This document shows positions 34,544-40,749 of a DNA stretch of 40,749 nucleotides, one piece after another; within the stretch, counting starts at the first letter, position 1, and each line of letters begins with the position of its first letter. The stretch is taken from positions 1 to 40,749 of the forward strand of contig CABZJM010000012.1 in assembly GCA_902526075.1 (NCBI GenBank), read 5' to 3'. Source of the stretch: an uncultured Bacteroidota bacterium (GTDB lineage Bacteria; Bacteroidota; Bacteroidia; Flavobacteriales; Flavobacteriaceae). A program made the position numbers and the translations under genes. The notes below the pieces were generated by a model, which ran no database searches, was not told where the DNA came from, and was given only the letters and a program-made list of their open reading frames with translations.

Positions 34544-35464
34544 ATGAATTCAATAAAAGTTTTTTCTCCTGCCAGTGTCTCAAACGTCTGTTGTGGTTTT
34601 GATGTTTTGGGATTTTCCATTGAGGGTTTTGGGGATGAATTAATTATTACTGAATCAAATTCAAATAAGGTAAAAATTATAAAAGTAAATGGTTATGAAG
34701 TTCCAATATCCAATGAAATGAATACAGCTTCAGTTGCAGCTCAGTCTCTGTTAGATTTTTTAGATATTCACAGTGGATTTGATATTGAAATAAATAAAAA
34801 TATAAAGCCAGGCAGCGGCATTGGTAGTAGTGCTGCATCTGCTGTTGGAGCTGTTTACGGAATAAACGAATTATTAGGGAGTCCATTGAAAAAGCAAGAC
34901 CTCTTAGAATTTGCTATGCAAGGGGAGTTTGTTTCAAGCAAAACTGCTCCTGCTGATAATGTTGCTTCTTCATTATACGGAGGTTTAATACTTGTGAACA
35001 ATCGTGAAAATTACAATGTTATTGAACTTCCTGTTCCCAAAAACTTGTATGCCATTATTCACCACCCTCAATTAGAAATCAAAACCTCAGATTCAAGGGG
35101 GTTTTTACCTGAAAAAGTTGACTTAAAAATTGCATCAGAGCAATTAGCATCTATTGGAGGATTTATTCATTCGCTTCATACAGGGGATTTTGATTTAATG
35201 CGATTAATATTAAAAGACTACTTAGTGGAAAATTATAGGGCTGAACATGTACCTTTTTTTGATGAAATAAAAAATATTTCGGAAGCTAATAAAGCTATTT
35301 GTTGTTCTATTTCAGGATCTGGTCCTTCTATTTTTTCTTTGGTAAAAAGTTATAATGAAGCCGTAAGATTGAAATATAAATATGATGAAATATTCATTAA
35401 AAATTCGGTTGAATTCAATTCATATATTACCGGATTAGATTCAAAAGGAGTTCACACTCTTTAA
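34544..35464 (+). CDS. thrB: Homoserine kinase ThrB
   Basis: ThrB phosphorylates homoserine on the way to threonine. The 306-residue protein is a GHMP kinase: the N-terminal VFSPASVSNVCCGFDVLGFS, the ATP-binding KPGSGIGSSAASAVGAVYG near residue 90, a central TAPADNVASSLYGG, and the C-terminal ISGSGPSIFSL motif are all present. The ATG at 34544 gives the expected N-terminus. The usual partners thrA (aspartokinase-homoserine dehydrogenase) and thrC (threonine synthase) are not next to it: the flanking genes are the LolA-like gene and amt. Confidence 0.95.
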   Translation: MNSIKVFSPASVSNVCCGFDVLGFSIEGFGDELIITESNSNKVKIIKVNGYEVPISNEMNTASVAAQSLLDFLDIHSGFDIEINKNIKPGSGIGSSAASAVGAVYGINELLGSPLKKQDLLEFAMQGEFVSSKTAPADNVASSLYGGLILVNNRENYNVIELPVPKNLYAIIHHPQLEIKTSDSRGFLPEKVDLKIASEQLASIGGFIHSLHTGDFDLMRLILKDYLVENYRAEHVPFFDEIKNISEANKAICCSISGSGPSIFSLVKSYNEAVRLKYKYDEIFIKNSVEFNSYITGLDSKGVHTL

Positions 35465-35557
35465 TTATATTTATCCAACTTTTTTATTTTAACAAATTCC
35501 CTTATTTACTATACTTTTTTTTTGTTTTTTTCAATTTTAAACACCCTTTTTTATGAA

Positions 35558-35629
35558 ATGTACAAAAGTTAACAAATCAAATAATATATTGTACATAATT
35601 CAAGAATTATTAAATATATTTAAGAATTA
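35558..35629 (+). promoter_or_regulatory. amt upstream control region with TGTACA palindromes
   Basis: Two copies of TGTACA (in ATGTACAA 35558-35565 and TTGTACAT 35589-35596) face each other 23 bases apart. Downstream, the perfect 14-base palindrome TTAAATATATTTAA (35610-35623) is flanked by direct copies of AAGAATTA (35602-35609, 35622-35629). The palindrome contains TATATTTA, a near -7 box. This looks like a regulated promoter; no regulator is identified and no sigma-54 site is seen. The rest of the 202-base gap before amt shows only AT-rich sequence. Confidence 0.4.
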
Positions 35630-35666
35630 CACAACAAAAACTAAAAACAACTAAAAACTATTTATT

Positions 35667-36953
35667 ATGATTTTTAACCTTTTTCTACAATCAACAATTG
35701 AAATTGATTTAACAGTATTGTGGGTAACCGTTGCTGGTTTTCTTGTCTTTTTCATGCATGCAGGATTTACATTACTTGAGTCTGGGATGACTCAATCCAA
35801 AAACGCTGTTAATATTGCCATGAAAAATCTTATGGCTATTTCAGTTGGTACTATTGTATATTGGTTTGTTGGCTATTCATTAATGTATGGTGAAACTGAA
35901 AATGGATTTTTTAGATGGTCTGGCTTTTTTACACAAAATGGACCCCCACAGGCACATGATTTATTTTTTCAGACTATGTTTGCTGCTACTTGTGCTACTA
36001 TCGTTTCTGGTGCAGTTGCGGGAAGAACAAAGTATTCTATATTTGGAATTTTTGCTGTTTTAATAACTGGACTAATTTATCCAATTGCCGGTGGCTGGGA
36101 ATGGAATACAGATGGGTGGTTGAATACTGCAAGCTTTTTGCCCAAAGACTCAATGGGTGAAACCGTTGAATTTATTGATTTAGCTGGATCATCAATTGTT
36201 CACGCGGTTGGTGGTTGGGCTGCCTTAGTGGGCGCATACATGGTAGGCCCGCGTTTAGGTAAATATGTTAATGGAAAAGTTGAAGCTATACCCGGTCATA
36301 ATAAAACACTAGCTACTCTTGGAGTAATGGCATTATGGTTTGGGTGGTTTGGTTTTAATGGTGGATCCCAACTAGCATGGGGTGGAGACAATACAACCGC
36401 TGCCTCAACTATTGTTCTATTTACAAATCTTTCAGCAGCAGCTGGTGCAATTGGTGCTCTTATAACAACTTGGATATGGTATGGCAAGCCAGACATTGTA
36501 CAGACTCTAAATGGTGCACTTGCAGGATTGGTAAGCATAACCGCTGGTGCAGCTAATATGGATGCTATTGGAACATTTTTTGCTGGTTTTATAGGTGGTG
36601 TTATTGTTGTATTTGCAATTGAGTTTATCGAAAAAAAATTAAAAATTGATGATGCTATCGGTGCATCATCAGTTCACGGAGTTGTCGGAGTTTGGGGTAC
36701 AATTGTAATTGGTCTTTGGGGCATTGATGCTGAAGGTCCAATAGGTCTTTTTAACGGTGCAGGTGCAGAGCAGTTAATTACTCAGGTAATAGGTGCATTG
36801 GCATATTCCATATGGGCAGCTTCTTTTGCTTTTATTTTCTTTTGGCTGCTAAAGAAATATGTCGGATTAAGAGTAACTAAAGAAGAAGAAATAGAAGGAT
36901 TAGATATAGCTGAACACGGAATAAGAGCATATCCTGGAAAAAGAAATAGATGA
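35667..36953 (+). CDS. amt: Ammonium transporter (Amt family)
   Basis: Amt forms a trimeric membrane channel for ammonium uptake. The 428-residue protein has about eleven spans and the family signatures: FMHAGFTLLESGMTQSKNAVNI near the start, the first pore His in SIVHAVGGWAALVGAYMVGPRLG, GWFGFNGGS, and the second pore His in SSVHGVVGVWG. The N-terminus is short, with no cleaved signal evident. The usual glnK/PII gene is not beside it, unlike in many bacteria. It stands alone between thrB and era, with an unusual palindrome-rich upstream region and two terminators after it. Confidence 0.96.
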   Translation: MIFNLFLQSTIEIDLTVLWVTVAGFLVFFMHAGFTLLESGMTQSKNAVNIAMKNLMAISVGTIVYWFVGYSLMYGETENGFFRWSGFFTQNGPPQAHDLFFQTMFAATCATIVSGAVAGRTKYSIFGIFAVLITGLIYPIAGGWEWNTDGWLNTASFLPKDSMGETVEFIDLAGSSIVHAVGGWAALVGAYMVGPRLGKYVNGKVEAIPGHNKTLATLGVMALWFGWFGFNGGSQLAWGGDNTTAASTIVLFTNLSAAAGAIGALITTWIWYGKPDIVQTLNGALAGLVSITAGAANMDAIGTFFAGFIGGVIVVFAIEFIEKKLKIDDAIGASSVHGVVGVWGTIVIGLWGIDAEGPIGLFNGAGAEQLITQVIGALAYSIWAASFAFIFFWLLKKYVGLRVTKEEEIEGLDIAEHGIRAYPGKRNR

Positions 36954-36984
36954 GTAAGTGGATTAAACTAACCTTGTGAGATAT

Positions 36985-37010
36985 AACTCCTGTCGTAGGA
37001 GTTAGTTTTT
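36985..37010 (+). terminator. First terminator after amt
   Basis: AACTCCT (36985-36991) pairs with AGGAGTT (36997-37003) around GTCGT, followed by AGTTTTT. Confidence 0.75.
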
Positions 37011-37023
37011 AGTTTGTTTTTTT

Positions 37024-37048
37024 AAAGGGTTCCAGTTTGGGACCCTTT
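37024..37048 (+). terminator. Second hairpin after amt
   Basis: AAAGGGTTCC (37024-37033) pairs with GGGACCCTTT (37039-37048) around AGTTT, with one T-G wobble. The T-tract is interrupted (ATCTTTT). It backs up the first terminator and insulates era. Confidence 0.6.
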
Positions 37049-37052
37049 ATCT

Positions 37053-37085
37053 TTTGGTTCTTATTTAATTAATACACTACCTTTG
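37053..37085 (+). promoter_or_regulatory. Putative era promoter
   Basis: TTTG at 37053-37056, a 21-base spacer and TACCTTTG at 37078-37085 fit the full Bacteroidota promoter. The predicted start is about one base before the era GTG at 37090. Confidence 0.55.
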
Positions 37086-37089
37086 GTTT

Positions 37090-37968
37090 GTGCATAGATC
37101 AGGATTTATAAATATTATAGGGAACCCAAATGTAGGAAAGTCAACTTTGATGAATAATTTAGTTGGGGAAAAATTATCCATTATTACCTCTAAAGCTCAA
37201 ACCACAAGACATCGAATTCTTGGAATAGTCAATGGAGATAACTTTCAACTAATTTTTTCTGATACACCTGGAATAATAAAACCTTCTTATGGACTGCAGG
37301 ATTCTATGATGGATTTTGTTAAATCTGCATTAGAAGATGCTGATGTATTACTTTACATGCTAGAAATAGGGGAGAAATCTATCAAAGATTCTGAGGTTCA
37401 CGATAAAATCCAAAGTGCTAAAGTTCCAACTATTATCCTATTGAATAAAATTGATTTATCTAATCAAGAAGATATAGAAAATCAAATTAGTATTTGGTCA
37501 AATAAATACCCAAATACTGAAATATATCCCATCTCTGCCTTAAATAACTTTAATACCGAAAAAGTTATCAATAGAATAATTGAATTGATACCTGAATCTC
37601 CTGCATATTTTCCTAAAGATCAACTAACAGATAAGCCTGAAAGGTTTTTTGTAAATGAGAAGTTAAGAGAAAAAATTCTCCTTTATTATAACAAAGAAAT
37701 TCCATACTCAGTTGAGGTTCAAACAGAAGAATTTAAAGAAGAGGATTCAATAATTAAGATCAGGTCTCTGATTTTAGTTGAAAGAGAGTCGCAAAAAGGT
37801 ATCATAATCGGTAACAAAGGAGTTGCATTAAAAAAAATTGGTAGCAAGGCTAGAATTGATCTTGAGAAATTTTTTGGTAAAAAAATATTTATTGAACTTC
37901 GAGTAAAGGTGAGTAAAAATTGGAGATCAAATTCCAATCAGCTAAGGAAATTTGGATACAAAAAGTAA
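37090..37968 (+). CDS. era: GTPase Era
   Basis: Era is an essential GTPase that helps mature 16S rRNA and assemble the 30S subunit. The 292-residue protein has G1 GNPNVGKS at 11-18, the KAQTTRH effector region, G3 DTPG, G4 NKID, and a C-terminal KH domain with the GNKGVALKKIG loop. The start is GTG at 37090, giving MHRSGFINIIG, the expected N-terminus. A promoter box ends four bases before it, so the mRNA may lack a leader. In many flavobacteria era lies near der, which follows here after two extra genes. Confidence 0.95.
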   Translation: MHRSGFINIIGNPNVGKSTLMNNLVGEKLSIITSKAQTTRHRILGIVNGDNFQLIFSDTPGIIKPSYGLQDSMMDFVKSALEDADVLLYMLEIGEKSIKDSEVHDKIQSAKVPTIILLNKIDLSNQEDIENQISIWSNKYPNTEIYPISALNNFNTEKVINRIIELIPESPAYFPKDQLTDKPERFFVNEKLREKILLYYNKEIPYSVEVQTEEFKEEDSIIKIRSLILVERESQKGIIIGNKGVALKKIGSKARIDLEKFFGKKIFIELRVKVSKNWRSNSNQLRKFGYKK

Positions 37969-37991
37969 CAGCTATAAAATTTATTAACTAA

Positions 37992-38015
37992 GACATATAA
38001 ATGTCGGGTATTTTT
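37992..38015 (+). terminator. Weak terminator after era
   Basis: GACAT (37992-37996) pairs with ATGTC (38001-38005) around ATAA, followed by GGGTATTTTT. The stem is only five pairs. Confidence 0.35.
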
Positions 38016-38063
38016 ATATAAATAAATTATTATATTCAAAGCTTAACTTTAAAAAACTAACCC

Positions 38064-38807
38064 ATGAAAAAAATAATTTTTTTATTGGCTCTTGCATTTA
38101 TCTTTAACAATGCAATGGCTCAGATGACTTGGATGACTGCATATAAGGTTGACCCTGTTAAAATGAAAGATGCTAAATCAGCTATCGGAAAGAAGACAAA
38201 GAAATACAATTCCAATGCTGATGGTGAATTAATTTACACATATGAAATCGTTGCTGGAGATAGAGCTAATTATATTGTAAGATCAGGTTTTGCACAATCT
38301 ATGGCACAATTTGATTCCTATGGAAGTCAAGGTCTAGATTATTGGATGGAAAATGTCGCTCCACTAATGAATAATGTTGGAGGCACTGAATACTTTTCTC
38401 ATGCCACCGACGCTAGTTTTGATGATGCTGAACCTGGAGAAAATAGAATTTGGAAGGTTCTACACTATAATGTAAAGAGAAATTCTGGACCCGATTTCTG
38501 GAAATTCAGAACAAGAGTTGCTAAAGCCGCTGAAAAGGTTACAAACCTAAGCCTACATGTTTGGGCAGGTTCTCTTGGAGGTCCTAGCGGGCACGTAATG
38601 GTTGGATATGGAAATACTGATATGTCTGGTATTGATAATGAAAGTGAAACATGGCCTAAAGTTATAGAGGCTTACAATGAGCTTTTTGATGATTCCTTCC
38701 AAGCTGATCAAAAGGCATTTAATAATAGCTTAGAGATGTGGGGTAATTTCTCAGAAGTATGGAGATGGTTGCCTGAATTAAGTTCACCAGCTGTTTCAAT
38801 AAACTAA
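38064..38807 (+). CDS. Secreted protein of unknown function, tandem paralogue A
   Basis: I do not recognise a named family. The 247-residue protein has a signal peptide (MKKIIFLLALAFIFNNAMA, cut before Gln20) and no membrane span afterwards. It appears to hold two similar halves (about 21-115 and 125-240), each with a strand, a long helix (KMKDAKSAIGKKTKKY; DFWKFRTRVAKAAEK), then strands and YW/W-rich segments. This pattern recalls dimeric alpha/beta-barrel (ABM-like) domains, but that is inference. The next gene encodes a diverged copy sharing KKTKK(Y/F)N, YWM(E/K)NV, GG.S near the middle of the second half, YNE(L/M)F and PE(L/M)S. It is a possible two-gene operon (25-base gap), placed between era and der. 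Confidence 0.6.
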   Translation: MKKIIFLLALAFIFNNAMAQMTWMTAYKVDPVKMKDAKSAIGKKTKKYNSNADGELIYTYEIVAGDRANYIVRSGFAQSMAQFDSYGSQGLDYWMENVAPLMNNVGGTEYFSHATDASFDDAEPGENRIWKVLHYNVKRNSGPDFWKFRTRVAKAAEKVTNLSLHVWAGSLGGPSGHVMVGYGNTDMSGIDNESETWPKVIEAYNELFDDSFQADQKAFNNSLEMWGNFSEVWRWLPELSSPAVSIN

Positions 38808-38832
38808 TTAGTTCATTATAAAAACTTAAAAA

Positions 38833-39594
38833 ATGAAAAAAATAATTTTATTACTTATGTTAACTCCTTTGTTTGTTTTTGCACAAAACAACCCAAATGG
38901 TGAGTATTGGCAAATAAACAGATGGGAGGCTAAAGATGGAATGGCTAAAGAATTTGAATCAGCTGTTGTAAAAAAGACTAAAAAATTTAATAATTCTCAG
39001 GAAACAGCAATTTTAACATTTCGAATTGTCACTGGTCCCGATTCAGGAAAATATATGCGTGTCGTAGGTCCAAAAAGTGGAGATTTTTTTAACGAAGGTG
39101 TGTCAAATTCTCAAGAATATACATATTGGATGAAAAATGTTATGCCTTATGTAAAAGATCAATCTGGGAACAAAAGAACTGCACGAATTGGTGCATTATC
39201 CTATAATTGGGATAATTCTGAGGCGCCAAAAAAGTATATAAAATTTACTACAGTGAGATTAAACCCGGGTGAAGAAAAGGATTGGCTTAATAGAATGCGT
39301 AATGATGCTAAACTGAAGTTAGCTAATGGTTTTACCGGTATAAGAGGTGTATTTTGGCTTGTTTCTGGTGGCCAATCTGAAATGCATGTAGTTGAGCCAT
39401 ACGATTCTCATGGTGTAAGTATGGGGAGTTATAATGATGAAAACTTTGATTATATGGACGATTATAATGAAATGTTTGGATGGAGATCACTTCCATGGGA
39501 TTCTATGAAAGCCGATATGGCTGTTAGGGATTATGCAGGTGAAATTATCGAAACATTAGAGTTTATTCCGGAAATGTCAACTTCTATTGAATAG
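38833..39594 (+). CDS. Secreted protein of unknown function, tandem paralogue B
   Basis: The 253-residue protein has a signal peptide (MKKIILLLMLTPLFVFA, cut before Gln18) and is related to the gene just upstream. Shared landmarks are KKTKKFN (near 50), YWMKNVMPY (near 97), a DW..RMRNDAKLKL helix, GGQSEMHVVEP, YNEMFGW and IPEMSTS. Identity is low overall, so the duplication is old. Like paralogue A it seems to contain two similar alpha/beta halves. No catalytic motif, Cys pair, or type IX C-terminal signal is visible. The pair lies 25 bases apart, and a strong terminator follows. Confidence 0.6.
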   Translation: MKKIILLLMLTPLFVFAQNNPNGEYWQINRWEAKDGMAKEFESAVVKKTKKFNNSQETAILTFRIVTGPDSGKYMRVVGPKSGDFFNEGVSNSQEYTYWMKNVMPYVKDQSGNKRTARIGALSYNWDNSEAPKKYIKFTTVRLNPGEEKDWLNRMRNDAKLKLANGFTGIRGVFWLVSGGQSEMHVVEPYDSHGVSMGSYNDENFDYMDDYNEMFGWRSLPWDSMKADMAVRDYAGEIIETLEFIPEMSTSIE

Positions 39595-39618
39595 ATTAAA
39601 ATTAACCATTCAATTTTG

Positions 39619-39651
39619 AAAAAGAGCGGTACTAGTACCGCTCTTTTTTTT
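39619..39651 (+). terminator. Strong terminator after the tandem paralogues
   Basis: GAGCGGTAC (39624-39632) pairs with GTACCGCTC (39635-39643) around a TA centre, extended by A-run and T-run. It isolates der from the upstream pair. It is close to a perfect palindrome and could work in both directions. Confidence 0.85.
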
Positions 39652-39667
39652 AGAATTAATTTAGTAT

Positions 39668-39675
39668 TACATTTG
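39668..39675 (+). promoter_or_regulatory. Putative der -7 promoter element
   Basis: TACATTTG is an exact TAnnTTTG match 13 bases before the der ATG, giving a leader of about ten bases. The -33 position falls in the T-tract of the preceding terminator. Confidence 0.45.
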
Positions 39676-39688
39676 TTGACCCGTTATT

Positions 39689-40749
39689 ATGAGTAATATT
39701 ATTGCAATAGTAGGAAGACCAAATGTTGGTAAATCAACATTTTTTAATAGACTGATCCAGAGAAGAGAGGCAATTGTAGATTCTGTTAGTGGAGTTACTA
39801 GAGATAGACATTATGGAAAGGGAGACTGGATTGGTAAAGAGTTTTCTGTTATTGACACTGGTGGATATGTGGTTGGTAGTGATGATGTTTTTGAATCTGA
39901 GATAGATCACCAGGTTGAATTAGCAATTGATGAGGCAGATGTAATTCTGTTTATGGTAGATGTTGACAGTGGCATAACTTCAATGGACTCAGAAATTTCA
40001 GACTTGTTAAGAAAAGTTGATAAACCAGTGTTTTTGGTAGTAAATAAGGTAGACAATTCCTCTAGAATAAATGATGTAAATGAGTTTTATTCACTAGGAT
40101 TTAAAGAACTCTACCCCATAGCAAGTTCTAACGGTTTTGGAACAGGTGAGTTATTAGACGATGTTGTTAAATTGTTTAAAGATGAAAATGAGGTCTTAGA
40201 TGATGTACCTCGCTTTGCTGTGGTAGGTAGGCCCAATGCTGGAAAATCCTCGTTTATTAATGCACTAATTGGAGAAAATAGAAATATAGTTACTGAAATA
40301 CCTGGTACAACAAGAGATTCGATAAATACAAGATACAACAGATTTGGTTTTGAGTTTGATCTTGTGGATACTGCTGGAATTAGAAAAAAATCTAAGGTCA
40401 AAGAAAATCTTGAGTTTTATTCTGTAATGAGAAGTGTTAGAGCTATTGAAAACTCAGATGTATGCATTATATTATTTGATGTTTCAAGAAGTTTTGATAC
40501 TCAGGTTAAAAATATATTTTGGTTATGTGAGAGAAATAAAAAAGGTATTGTACTGATTGCCAACAAATGGGACTTAATTGAAAAAAGTACAAATTCATCA
40601 AAACAGTATGAAAATATTATCAAGAAAGAAATTGAGCCATTTACAGATGTTAATATAATATTTGTATCAACCATACATAAACAAAGAATTCATAAGGCGA
40701 TTGAGACAGCTGTTAAAGTTTTTAGGGGTAGATCTGAAAAAATAAAAAC
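39689..40749 (+). CDS. der: Ribosome-assembly GTPase Der (EngA), N-terminal part
   Basis: Der has two GTPase domains in a row and a KH-like C-terminus and is needed for 50S maturation. The gene runs off the window end after 353 codons of the usual about 435. The first domain has GRPNVGKS at residues 9-16, DTGG and NKVD; the second has GRPNAGKS, DTAG (in LVDTAGIRKKSKV) and NKWD. The ATG at 39689 gives MSNIIAIVGRPNVGKST. It follows its own -7 box after a terminator. Only the KH-like end is missing. Confidence 0.95.
   Translation, partial: MSNIIAIVGRPNVGKSTFFNRLIQRREAIVDSVSGVTRDRHYGKGDWIGKEFSVIDTGGYVVGSDDVFESEIDHQVELAIDEADVILFMVDVDSGITSMDSEISDLLRKVDKPVFLVVNKVDNSSRINDVNEFYSLGFKELYPIASSNGFGTGELLDDVVKLFKDENEVLDDVPRFAVVGRPNAGKSSFINALIGENRNIVTEIPGTTRDSINTRYNRFGFEFDLVDTAGIRKKSKVKENLEFYSVMRSVRAIENSDVCIILFDVSRSFDTQVKNIFWLCERNKKGIVLIANKWDLIEKSTNSSKQYENIIKKEIEPFTDVNIIFVSTIHKQRIHKAIETAVKVFRGRSEKIK

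Noticed and set aside
35465-35666. Sigma-54 promoter before amt
   Set aside because: No TGGC-N8-TTGC-like pair is present; only palindromes and a near -7 box are seen.
40111-40401. 96-codon open frame antisense to der
   Set aside because: It lies fully inside der, which has complete GTPase motifs, and shows no protein family pattern of its own.

Overview
The window is an AT-rich chromosomal segment of a gliding-type Bacteroidota, almost certainly class Flavobacteriia. The evidence is the gldB-gldC pair next to nadE, a complete gldKLMN (type IX secretion/gliding) cluster, a SusC-like TonB receptor with a carboxypeptidase-regulatory-like N-terminus, and the Bacteroidota-specific promoter pattern TTG/TTTG-N17-23-TAnnTTTG in front of many genes. 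Gene content and order are mostly housekeeping and chromosomal. I see no insertion sequence, prophage, integrase, plasmid function or CRISPR array, and no gene-free stretch longer than 300 bases. Species-level placement is not possible from the sequence alone.

Layout. (1) 1-4554, plus strand: 3' end of aroA, then queA, rlmN and dnaG. (2) nadE on the minus strand overlaps the dnaG end, with gldB-gldC divergent from it. (3) 6689-13740, minus strand: purH-mreB-mreC-mreD-mrdA-rodA, the cell elongation machinery, with overlapping genes. (4) 13814-16444, plus: a TonB receptor and a secreted heavy-metal-associated (HMA) protein. (5) 16494-22643, minus: miaB, a sigma-54-type activator, lptE, a TPR-like protein and secG, followed by groES-groEL with its own promoter. 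(6) 22834-32124, plus: topA, an arginase-fold protein that has lost metal ligands, then gldK-gldL-gldM-gldN. (7) An initiator tRNA between two terminators. (8) A TlpA-like thioredoxin lipoprotein and a LolA-like secreted protein, minus. (9) Plus: thrB, amt, era, two tandem secreted paralogues of unknown function, and the start of der, cut by the window end.

How the genes work together. Gliding/secretion functions appear in two places (gldBC and gldKLMN) and dominate the accessory biology. GldL and GldM form the inner-membrane proton-driven motor of the type IX system; GldK and GldN form its periplasmic/outer-membrane ring. Envelope building is the second theme: Mre/PBP2/RodA elongasome, LptE for LPS transport and SecG for export. 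RNA modification, replication, protein folding and ribosome GTPases fill the rest.

The points most worth a second look are: a GldN about 170 residues longer than typical, carrying a thrombospondin-type-3-like calcium-binding insert; the arginase-fold protein with degenerate metal sites between topA and gldK; a tandem pair of secreted, probably two-domain alpha/beta-barrel-like paralogues between era and der; a DnaG whose zinc-ribbon ligands are replaced; and two GTG-started genes (purH, era) whose promoters abut the start codon, implying leaderless mRNAs.
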